Assembly (NCBI GenBank): GCA_964442435.1
Contig: CAYTZG010000005.1
Coordinates: 50,133-114,132 of the forward strand
Origin: CAMXAS01 sp964442435
GTDB lineage: Bacteria > Bacteroidota > Bacteroidia > Bacteroidales > P3
DNA length: 64,000 nt
Direction of reading: 5' to 3'
Position numbers and translations under genes: made by a program. Under the pieces are notes generated by a model that ran no database searches, was not told where the DNA came from, and saw only the letters and a list, made by a program, of their open reading frames with translations. Position 1 is the stretch's first letter. Each line of letters begins with the position of its first letter. Below are positions 27,201 through 34,546 of the stretch, piece by piece.

Positions 27201-28148
27201 GGTAAGGCGGCGGTTTTCCAAGGATTGGCTGGTGTTGATTTTCCACCAACTTTTTTCATTATTTGCGTTGATGCGGTTAATGACATAAGAGGACGACCCG
27301 CCGAAAGAGTAGGCCTCCGTATTCCGTTTCAGGTCGATGCGGAACGTATAATAGTCGTCATCCTGCGGTGTTACTGACGTCTTGTCTTGTGTGCCGATGC
27401 GGTATTCCACGCGGCCGTCGTCCCCAATCAGGATTTGGTAAACCAACGTATGGCTGTTGACCAATAAATTGTACTGCACGAGGATGTATGGCAGTCCGGT
27501 AAGGCCGTCCGTGCACAACGCCATGCAACCCACCGGTCGGTCCGCCATTTTTGTAATGGGAACGCTGGTCATGGTTTGTGTATATTGTCCGGCGTTTTCG
27601 CCATTGGTGTATTTGGCGATAAATCCACGCGCCGCGTATTGGACGCTTTGGGTTTCCAAGTCGGCCAACGGGTCGGGCAAGGCCATTTCAACGGCCTCAC
27701 CGCTTTCATCATCCGTAAAATAGATGCCGCCCGCCGCGGAAAGCATCAGGCCGGTCACTCGCTTTTCCAAAAACGAAAAGGACGTTATGCCGAAGTCTTC
27801 CAGACGTAAGGCCGTCGCCGTGGCGCCACTCGCCCGCAAAACGACTTCCCAAGCGCCATTGTCGGCGTTGTAGCTGAAGAACCTGTTGTTCAAGGATGTA
27901 CCGGTGGCAAGGTCTTCGCCGAAAAGCATAAGGTCTTGCACGCCATACGCTTTCGCCGCGTCGTTCGGCGCAATGGTGCCGTTATCGGATGTATAGGCGG
28001 TGTTCAAATCGAAGAATTCGCCCGTAGCCATACTGTTGGTGGTGTAGAGGTAATCCTTCAGTGGTTGGGGCGTTATCCACTCGGTTTGCGCCGTGACCAA
28101 GCCCGTAAGGCTCAAGGTCAGGCCTATCAGCATGAATAGCTTTTTCAT
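24225..28148 (-). CDS. giant secreted protein B2 (family B, YPNP-less C-terminal domain)
   Basis: 1307 residues from 28148, where MKKLFMLIGLTLSLTGLVTAQ gives a signal peptide. It shares the family B signature near residue 60-75 (LFGEDLATGTSLNNRFF). Several fibronectin type III-like modules follow (NNLEANTAYNVKVQAVCAIG; LEGLMSNTSYMAEVTSYC), with one divergent InlB-type repeat near 1165-1235 (DYQFKAWMDGETEL). The C-terminal domain has GQLIVRNLNSLLV, NSREDLYLPL and ends TVYKVYIH. The closest relatives visible are B1 and B3. It is the first gene of the B2-A1 unit, lying downstream of the TPR/HTH regulator. Function is unknown, and a surface adhesion or binding role is an inference from its modules. 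Confidence 0.85.
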   Translation of the reverse strand: MKKLFMLIGLTLSLTGLVTAQTEWITPQPLKDYLYTTNSMATGEFFDLNTAYTSDNGTIAPNDAAKAYGVQDLMLFGEDLATGTSLNNRFFSYNADNGAWEVVLRASGATATALRLEDFGITSFSFLEKRVTGLMLSAAGGIYFTDDESGEAVEMALPDPLADLETQSVQYAARGFIAKYTNGENAGQYTQTMTSVPITKMADRPVGCMALCTDGLTGLPYILVQYNLLVNSHTLVYQILIGDDGRVEYRIGTQDKTSVTPQDDDYYTFRIDLKRNTEAYSFGGSSSYVINRINANNEKSWWKINTSQSLENRRLTIYPKGGTITGTPNYTSINASMVLSDKSKEALTNVTSLLIFATPQTSVTPKFENKAYAVGDEVENAQNFRITYRVVYSGKPADLDHISFTVTDLEPNEKYYLYAYLCKAEDGNYTYASEALVFSDAIRTTPMETPANVTVGELDGDVIPLTFTATTFKTLVMKSDSVQSCKPQGVLQPGDRDGNVIAILEKGATSCSIAMEPGEMTYLQMFAMTDDETPGYSSNFTLLSLYRQAERLPLQYEFGPKDEITQTEDAMPMLPPGLSTDMTDATNAFFVTFPSHLDHTFYLSSSKAAKDPAWPSVILPAFSGAQNVQAIFLIKFYKPEQLGLTASPPASNDSVRIEYRLNGGEWQTAGLFTKANMPEALGTTYPLSVSFSCAITDIVNVRYSYYTAYSTGSTSMHAIASYEIKGPQACEMPTALQMVNEGRTNTAIPLKWRDYDNEPAAGNYIVSYQKAGADADAWMTQTVNKTETVLNNLEANTAYNVKVQAVCAIGPSPETAPVRMSTAAEMPYIEDMAFVYDDELNDYATTPDLTAYNGELGTELQADDYMGSTTTWSIDYNRAYAFDDALDPDGLGVATDMSQALLATPAIYVRKTGIPVPKTLKFRVNAYDRTTVNDQTVCHDGVDLVDPALRLYVLASTNGTFRWADTVAAFDHNALKAEAAAKDGQRGKELSVELAELGGLVQFAFYFHNPNPFTYDNNTSEDAFPMYLELLGISFRYDGGDNPCFPVENLKTTNVKETQATLSWNGDGEEYGIIYYPANDATQAKTVYQDATETELQTITLEGLMSNTSYMAEVTSYCTKGDRTTGSIKATATFKTQREMFELRVNITPEEAGTVNDERAYTGYYFDGANVTLRASAHPDYQFKAWMDGETELSKDTIYKFKMPNENLSYTAVFEKRIDDSTGQENMEAMVKANFSVSTNHGQLIVRNLNSLLVKDIDVYGLAGNRIQRFTPNSREDLYLPLEAEHALLIVRLNTETGATVYKVYIH

Positions 28149-28221
28149 GATGTTTATCGTTTGGTTTAAACGTTTTAGGAATGCCGAATCCATGGACGGC
28201 ATTTTGCTTATACAATAATAA

Positions 28222-28243
28222 TGGAAAACGCCGAGAAAGGCGT
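28222..28243 (-). terminator. possible short terminator after the TPR/HTH regulator
   Basis: On the minus strand ACGCC, a 6-base loop and GGCGT are followed by TTTT. The 5-bp stem is short and lies about 100 bases after the regulator stop, inside the 191-base gap that should also hold the B2 promoter. A weak -7-like TATTATTG lies at 28213-28220. Confidence 0.35.
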
Positions 28244-28339
28244 GTCACCTACGGGTAACAATTTGTCACAATTTAAGAAACACAGTATAACTTATCAATA
28301 TAGATACTTATTAAACAGTGTTCTATGTAGCGGTGTTTT

Positions 28340-30283
28340 TTACAGCTGCTGGAGCGTATAGGCCAAGTCGGCGTCCTTGTCCAGCCCCATCTTTTCCTTG
28401 AGCCGGAATTTGGCCATGCCCACCGATTGCAACGTCTTGCCCGTAAGGTTGGCGATGTCTTTGTTGCTGAGATTGAGGTTGAAAAGGATGCAGTATTGTT
28501 TCTCCTTGGGCGTGAGCGTGGGGTATTTTTCGGTCAACTTCTTCAGAAACTCCTTGTCGGTCTGTTCGAAATAGAACGTGAACTCGTTCCAGTCTTTGTT
28601 CGTGCTGAGTTGTTCGGCCAATTGCTCTATCTCGGTGGCCAATAACTTTTCTTTGCCACGCAGTGCGAAGTTGACTTTCAGTTGTTTGGTCTTGTCTAGG
28701 ATGTCGTTGGCCGTTTTGGTAATGCGCAGGAACAGCAGGGCATTGGAAGCCAACTCTTTGTTCTTGTCGTCGATTTGGTTGTTGAAGTGCTGCTCCATCG
28801 TTTCTATGCGCTTGTGGTCCATTTCGTTGCGGGTTTGTAACTCGTTTGAAATGGCTTCGCTGTCACGCCGTTGCGCTTTGTTTCTGCGATAGAGGAAAAT
28901 AAGGCCCAAGGCGGTGCCTATCAGGCACAATACCAAGCAACCTATGGTAATGTTGCGGTAGGCGATTTTGGCATGCACCAACGCCATATTGCGCTGTTCG
29001 AGCGCGCGTTTCTGCTCCTGACGGTAGTGTTCGAACTCGTATTTCTGTTGCGAGAGGGTTTCGAGCCGGATGCGTTTCTCCAAACTCTCTACCTTGCGGG
29101 CGCGCTCCATCAAGTAGTTGTATCCGGCCTGATAGTTGCCCTGTGCGGCGGCCGCCTCTGCTAACGTGGCCAAGGCTTCGATGTCCAAGGCTTCGGCGCC
29201 CTGGCGGTTTTTGAGCTCCCGGCGGAGTTGCAGGCCGATGCGTTCGGCTTCGGCATAGCGTTTCTGATAGATGAGGTTGCGGGCGTAGAGGTTGTTGATA
29301 AACGGCAATAAGTGGTTGTATTGCTTCCGGTTCGTCAATTTAAGGGCTTCGAGAAAGAAATGTTCGGCCAGCGCGTAGTCGCCGAATCCCTGATAGGCCA
29401 ACCCCAACTGCGAATTGGCATAGACGGGCTCGTCGCCGTTGTAGTTCTGCTTGAGTACGATTTCCTGTACTTTATATAAATAGGGCAACGCGTCTTGAAA
29501 GAGCGCTTGGTTGAGGTAAGAGGCGCCTATGTTGGAGTTGAGCAGGTACATACCGCGTTGGTCGTCCAGGTTCTCGTAGATTTCGAGGCTTTTACGGAAA
29601 TAGGGCAAGGCCACGTCATGTTGGTTGCGGTTGGCGAACGTGATGCCCATGCCGTTGTAGCTCCGTGCGAGCGCGATGTTGTTGGAGTCGGCGGTTTGGC
29701 CGTAACGTTCGAGAATCATGAGGAACGTTTCGATGGCCAAGTTGGACTGGTTGCAGTAAACGAGCGTCAACCCCTTGTTGGAAAGCGCTTCCATAAGCAG
29801 ACGGTGCCACGACATGGGTTTTTTGGCATCGCATAACTCATTGGTATGGCGTTGTTTTGACGTGTCGGTGCGGCGGGCGTCGCGTTTGGAGCGGCGGGGC
29901 GAAGGTTCGGGGGTATTGTAGTCGGGGAAGTTTCTTGTTATGTAGCTGGAAATAAATTCAATGGCGCTGTCGTTTGCTTTCAGGGCCTCGGTGTAGTCGG
30001 CGTTCGAGAACAGCATTTGCCCCCGGCGTACCATGAGGGCGGCCTTTTCGTAGACATAGTCGGCGTTTGAACGGCTATGGTCTATGAGATTGATGGCCGT
30101 TTCAATGTAGTTCAACTGTTCCGCCACCGATAAGGTGTCGTTTTGGCACAGCATCTTGAGGTGCGCGAGGCTGTCGGCCATCGTTACAACTTGATTTTCT
30201 TTGGCTGAGGCGCTGTGGAATAATGTTGTTAACAAAAGGCTCCCCAGTATGTAATAAAAACAGATATAAGTGCAACGTTTCAT
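28340..30283 (-). CDS. membrane-anchored TPR protein with C-terminal LuxR-like HTH
   Basis: 647 residues from 30283. An ATG 24 bases upstream would overlap the candidate -7 box. The protein has a signal peptide (ILGSLLLTTLFHSASA) and tetratricopeptide repeats from about 140 to 390 (YNGMGITFANRNQHDVALPYFRKSLEIYE is the clearest unit). One membrane helix at about 445-467 is followed by a coiled coil. The C-terminal HTH near 590-645 has LTPKEKQYCILFNLNLSNKD. This layout, periplasmic TPR plus cytoplasmic HTH, is a common Bacteroidota one-component sensor. It sits in the middle of the A/B cluster and is separately terminated from A2. It is a plausible regulator of these genes, but its target is not shown. 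Confidence 0.88.
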   Translation of the reverse strand: MKRCTYICFYYILGSLLLTTLFHSASAKENQVVTMADSLAHLKMLCQNDTLSVAEQLNYIETAINLIDHSRSNADYVYEKAALMVRRGQMLFSNADYTEALKANDSAIEFISSYITRNFPDYNTPEPSPRRSKRDARRTDTSKQRHTNELCDAKKPMSWHRLLMEALSNKGLTLVYCNQSNLAIETFLMILERYGQTADSNNIALARSYNGMGITFANRNQHDVALPYFRKSLEIYENLDDQRGMYLLNSNIGASYLNQALFQDALPYLYKVQEIVLKQNYNGDEPVYANSQLGLAYQGFGDYALAEHFFLEALKLTNRKQYNHLLPFINNLYARNLIYQKRYAEAERIGLQLRRELKNRQGAEALDIEALATLAEAAAAQGNYQAGYNYLMERARKVESLEKRIRLETLSQQKYEFEHYRQEQKRALEQRNMALVHAKIAYRNITIGCLVLCLIGTALGLIFLYRRNKAQRRDSEAISNELQTRNEMDHKRIETMEQHFNNQIDDKNKELASNALLFLRITKTANDILDKTKQLKVNFALRGKEKLLATEIEQLAEQLSTNKDWNEFTFYFEQTDKEFLKKLTEKYPTLTPKEKQYCILFNLNLSNKDIANLTGKTLQSVGMAKFRLKEKMGLDKDADLAYTLQQL

Positions 30284-30304
30284 AACAACCGGATATAAAT
30301 TGCA

Positions 30305-30312
30305 CAAATATA
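30305..30312 (-). promoter_or_regulatory. candidate -7 box for the TPR/HTH regulator
   Basis: TATATTTG on the minus strand, an exact TAnnTTTG match. It lies 21 bases before the chosen start codon and after the A2 terminator. The same octamer precedes B1 (20068-20075). No -33 box is evident. Confidence 0.45.
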
Positions 30313-30345
30313 AGGAATTTTTTTACAATGATGCGCAGGGCAAAT

Positions 30346-30378
30346 AAAAAAGCCGCACCCACACGGGTGCGGCTTTTT
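30346..30378 (-). terminator. strong terminator after giant protein A2
   Basis: AAAAAGCCGCACCC, a 4-base loop and GGGTGCGGCTTTTT make a perfect 14-bp stem with flanking A and T tracts, so it can work in both directions. It begins about 20 bases after the A2 stop and isolates the regulator gene from the B3-A2 transcript. Confidence 0.9.
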
Positions 30379-30398
30379 CTTCGGGTTCGACTTAAACC

Positions 30399-33300
30399 TT
30401 AGCGAACCACGATTTTATAAACGGCCTTACGTGCGTCAGCTCCTGTAAAGTGGAGGAAGTAAGTGCCGGTTTTAAGGTCGCCGAGCTGGATTTGGTTGGC
30501 GGCGGGGTAGGTGTGCAACAGACGTCCGCCGAAGTCGAAAATCTGCAGAGTTTCGTATTCGCCTTCCACATTGAGCCATTCGGTTACGGGGTTGGGGTAA
30601 ACGTTCAGTTTCAGCATCTCGTCCGTACCTTCGTTGGCTACTCCCAACACGATGTATTTGCTCGTTCTGACTTCCTTGCCGTCGGCATAAACAGCGCTTA
30701 CGGCGTATTCGTATTCGCCTTCGGGCAATTCCTTGTCGGTCAAAACGAATGTGCTCAGCAGGGCATCGTTGAGTTTGACTTCATTGTCTGTGTCGGTATT
30801 GCGGCGGTAAACGTTGAAGCCGTTCAGGCTCATGGGGGCTTTGGCGGACGGCTTGGCGGTAAACGTCATGGGCAACGTCTCGATTTTGGCGTTCAGCGGT
30901 TGGTTGGCGGCCGTGTGGATGATGCTGCCTTCCAGTTTGCTGTAGTCCACCGAACCGTCAGGTCTCTTGGCAGCCTCCAAATCGCGTTTGTGAACGACGA
31001 GCGCGCCTATCATCCAGCTGCCCGAATGGCCGCCGGCCTTGAGCGTGCTCCATTGGTAGCCGTCGAGCGACACCAAGTCGCTGTAGCCGGATTTGCTTAC
31101 CGTGATGTCCGCCAGCAATACGCCATTGGTTTCCTCCTTGTATCTCGTGTGGAAACCGACACAAACATCCTGCTCTTGATCCATCGAGAACGATTTGTCA
31201 AACATGAGGGTCTGCCATTCTCCGGCGATGGGACGCGAAACACGTTGATTGTAAACGATATTGTCGTTTATAATGATAATGCCTTCGAGCATCGTGGGCG
31301 TAGCGCCGATGAGGTATTCCATACCGACGATATACAAATCGCGGTAGAGGTCTATATTGGCTTGGTCCCAGCCGATGACGGCCCAGCATTCATAGTAGTT
31401 CTCGAAGCCGATAGCCTGAGCTGACGTACCGTTGCAGTAACGCAGCGAGAGCGGTTCTTCGAACATGGGGGTTTCCCATTCCACCTTTACATCATAGATT
31501 TTGGGGGCGGCCAATCGCTTCGAAAGCGTCACGCCGAACGGCCCCTTGGCTTCCCCGTCACCGGTAATCGTGATGGAAGCCGTCTGTTCCGAAAGACAGC
31601 CATCCTCGTAAAGGACTTCGAGTTTGTAGTTGTACGTGCCCAATTCCGTGATTTGGTCGTCGATATATTCGATGCGCAGGTCGTTGTTCCAAAAACGTCC
31701 TATGTGTTTGTCATCGCGATAGAGGTCGAAGCCAACGAGCGCCTTGGGGCTATCTCCGGGCATCCAGTCCAGAACCGCCCAGCGGTTGCTTTCCCTAACG
31801 TTTAAGTCGGGCGCGGGGCAGGTGCCCTGTTCGGTAATGACCACGGTGTCAACGGGCGACGGCGTGGACGGATCGTCGGTCTTTTCGGACAGCACCTCTA
31901 CATAATAGGTGTATTTACCGGCTTGCGGCAGCGTTTCGGCATAACGGCGCGAGGTCATGGGTTGGTCGTTGACCTTGGTATAGGTGGCGCCGTTCGCGCT
32001 GCGGTAGAGGTTGTAACCCTTTACATCCGCATTGCTTTCCAACTCCAACAGCATGAAACGCGTGGTAAAGTAGGCAAGTTGGAACACCATACCCAGAGCC
32101 GTCGTACCGTCTTCCAATTCGCAGACGCTCAAACCGCCGGCCATCGTGCTGGAAGCCAGGTTGGCCACCAACTGAGCGTTACCGTTGTCGGTCAGAAAGT
32201 CATACAAAGCCGGGTCTTCCACTACCTGAATCGGTTCGCTGAGCAGTTCTTTCTTGGCAAAGTCATAGATATAGACTTCATTGGAATAAGGACCGGTGGC
32301 CGACGACACATAGAGACGGCCTTCGTGATAGGCTGCGCCCATGGCGTAGATTGATCCGAAATCAAGGACGTTCTTCTGATCCAAAACGAGGTCGCCGTCT
32401 TCCCATATATAGGTGTTGCATTCGTGCGCCTTGCCGGCCACAAAGCCACCGTTGCCGCCGTCCAATTCGGGTACATAGGCAAGGAAACGCGCCGGTACAG
32501 GATAGTTGTCTTTGATTTTGGTGGGGTCGTTCAGGTCTATGGTTTGGATGTCATTGGATGTACCGCAGTACAGCAGGTTCTCTTTTTCATCGTAAACCAT
32601 CGAAAGGACGATGCCCAAATCTTTGGGGTTGATGACACCGATTTTTTCATTGAACTGGTCGATGATGACGATGCCGCTGCTTCTGGTGCTGCTCGTATAA
32701 TAGTAATCGCCGATTTTGATGGCGGCGTAACCGCTGTAGCTCAACATATCGACATTGGCTATATAGTCCAAGGTCGTACTGAAGTACGATTTGGGCGTCC
32801 GGGCGTTCATCGTTTCCGTTGCAACGGTCGCGTCTGCGGGCGTTTCAGCCTCGTGGTCGAACTGACCTTTGATATCTCGGCTCGGCGTCACGAGGTTGTT
32901 CTTCGCCAAGGCGACCACTTCCGAAGAAGGCAAGCCCCAATAAATGTTCGTGTAGCGGTTGTAATCCACGCGATGGTTGATGGCCTGTACCGGGAAAGCA
33001 TCGTTTGCGCCTACCACCTGAACCATGTTCGAAGCCTGTTTCCATGCCTTGCCGTCGGCATATACGGCTTCGATGTAGTACGTGTGTTTGCCTTTGCTTA
33101 CCGTTTCGTCGGTATAGGTGTTCGTGTTGGCGCTCAGTAATTCGGCGTTGAGCGGCGTTGCTTCATCATCGATGTAGATGTTGTAGCCGCTTAGTTCGTG
33201 TTCGCTTTTGAGCGGTTGCTGCCACGTGATGACCGCTGTTTGTGCGCCTCGGGTGGCGCGGGCCGAAATCTTGCGGGCGCGCGGGAAAATACGCTCGGCG

Positions 33301-34493
33301 CTCAGTTTGTGCAGATAGGGTTGCGAATAACCGTTTTCATCATAACGGAAGCCCACCATGCGCATGCCGTCGCGGGAAATCAGCATAGGGGTATATAAAT
33401 TGACCTTTCGGATGTCGATGTTGTAATATTCATACAAGAAATCGCTCATCGAGACCAGACCGGTAAGCTCCGAGTATACAACGGCTTCACGGGTGCCGGG
33501 GTCGAGTCCCATGCCGCAGTAACCGATGGCGATGCCATCGTCGGATACGGCCGCAAAAGTAAGGAAGTCCCAACTCGGCAGCGGAGCAATCGTATCGATT
33601 TTGCTGACGGTTTTATTCGCGCGGTCGTAGTGGATGATGACCCCGTAGCCGTTCGTCTGGCTACCGCCGACAAGCAGGCTGCCGTCGTAGTTGGCGCCGT
33701 ACAACGAACCGAAAGAATAACCTCTGTTGTTGAGATTGTTGTTTATATTCCCGTTTTCGCCGAAACCAAACGCCTTGATGTCGTTCGGGTCGCTGATGTC
33801 CCAAAAGGCCAACGACCAGTGGCCGCTTGCATTCGGGTTGGTGCTATGTCCGCCGACAATGGCGCCGTCGCCGGAAATACAGTCGCCGCGCGAGCCGAAG
33901 CCGAGCTTTTCTTCATCGTCGGTGGGCGGGGCCCATACATACGGCAATTGAATCAAGCATTTGCCGGTTTTACCGTCATAGACGGCGGCACGATTGAATA
34001 AAGCCGGCCGGCCGGTGGCATAGTGGGTCGTCGTATCGTAAACCATCGTCACGATGCGGTCACAGTTGCCCTGTACCGTCTGGACGTAGACTTCGTTGTA
34101 AGAAGCCCTTTCGTAATTGATGACCTTTTCCAACGGAATCTTTTGCCCATTGTAAAACACAAACGAATTGGACAAGGTTTCGCCCGGGTCGTCTTGACCG
34201 ATGTAGTGGTTTAAAGAAACAAAGCCCGACACCATGAAGTTTTCGAAAGCGTACATGGTGTCTTTGTTGAGATCGTAGGCGTAACCTGCGCCGGTGCCCC
34301 ACATCCCGCTTATATATCGGGCATCTTCCGATATGAATTCGGGATAGGCGGCCGTGGCCTTTTTTAGAAATGTGGTTTGAGCACCATTGGCGCCTTTTAC
34401 CACTTCATTGCTCTGTTCAAGCGGGTTGTCTTGGGCATAAAGGCCTAAGCCAATCAGCGACAAAGCCATCAGTGAAAACATTTTTTTCAACAT
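30399..34493 (-). CDS. giant secreted protein A2 (family A, T9SS type A sorting domain)
   Basis: A 1364-residue paralog of A1 with the same order of modules. A signal peptide (SLIGLGLYAQ) is followed by HAF-like repeats (FISEDARYISGMW; DDGIAIGYCGMGLDPGTREA), a type III module (LSGYNIYIDDE) and the conserved block NRYTNIYWGLPSSEVV. Next come a second propeller-like region (SGYAAIKIGDYYYTSS), further type III modules and a beta-sandwich-like region (WETPMFEEPLSLRY; YIVGMEYLIG). The sorting domain starts at VYPNPVTEWLNVEGEYE and ends AVYKIVVR. It starts 53 bases after B3 with no terminator, so B3-A2 looks like one unit. It is predicted to be T9SS-secreted. No enzyme signature is recognised. Confidence 0.88.
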   Translation of the reverse strand: MLKKMFSLMALSLIGLGLYAQDNPLEQSNEVVKGANGAQTTFLKKATAAYPEFISEDARYISGMWGTGAGYAYDLNKDTMYAFENFMVSGFVSLNHYIGQDDPGETLSNSFVFYNGQKIPLEKVINYERASYNEVYVQTVQGNCDRIVTMVYDTTTHYATGRPALFNRAAVYDGKTGKCLIQLPYVWAPPTDDEEKLGFGSRGDCISGDGAIVGGHSTNPNASGHWSLAFWDISDPNDIKAFGFGENGNINNNLNNRGYSFGSLYGANYDGSLLVGGSQTNGYGVIIHYDRANKTVSKIDTIAPLPSWDFLTFAAVSDDGIAIGYCGMGLDPGTREAVVYSELTGLVSMSDFLYEYYNIDIRKVNLYTPMLISRDGMRMVGFRYDENGYSQPYLHKLSAERIFPRARKISARATRGAQTAVITWQQPLKSEHELSGYNIYIDDEATPLNAELLSANTNTYTDETVSKGKHTYYIEAVYADGKAWKQASNMVQVVGANDAFPVQAINHRVDYNRYTNIYWGLPSSEVVALAKNNLVTPSRDIKGQFDHEAETPADATVATETMNARTPKSYFSTTLDYIANVDMLSYSGYAAIKIGDYYYTSSTRSSGIVIIDQFNEKIGVINPKDLGIVLSMVYDEKENLLYCGTSNDIQTIDLNDPTKIKDNYPVPARFLAYVPELDGGNGGFVAGKAHECNTYIWEDGDLVLDQKNVLDFGSIYAMGAAYHEGRLYVSSATGPYSNEVYIYDFAKKELLSEPIQVVEDPALYDFLTDNGNAQLVANLASSTMAGGLSVCELEDGTTALGMVFQLAYFTTRFMLLELESNADVKGYNLYRSANGATYTKVNDQPMTSRRYAETLPQAGKYTYYVEVLSEKTDDPSTPSPVDTVVITEQGTCPAPDLNVRESNRWAVLDWMPGDSPKALVGFDLYRDDKHIGRFWNNDLRIEYIDDQITELGTYNYKLEVLYEDGCLSEQTASITITGDGEAKGPFGVTLSKRLAAPKIYDVKVEWETPMFEEPLSLRYCNGTSAQAIGFENYYECWAVIGWDQANIDLYRDLYIVGMEYLIGATPTMLEGIIIINDNIVYNQRVSRPIAGEWQTLMFDKSFSMDQEQDVCVGFHTRYKEETNGVLLADITVSKSGYSDLVSLDGYQWSTLKAGGHSGSWMIGALVVHKRDLEAAKRPDGSVDYSKLEGSIIHTAANQPLNAKIETLPMTFTAKPSAKAPMSLNGFNVYRRNTDTDNEVKLNDALLSTFVLTDKELPEGEYEYAVSAVYADGKEVRTSKYIVLGVANEGTDEMLKLNVYPNPVTEWLNVEGEYETLQIFDFGGRLLHTYPAANQIQLGDLKTGTYFLHFTGADARKAVYKIVVR

Positions 34494-34546
34494 AGTTTTG
34501 TAGTTATTTAGTTTTCTAATTCTTGTTTACGGCTGCAAAGAGGGGG

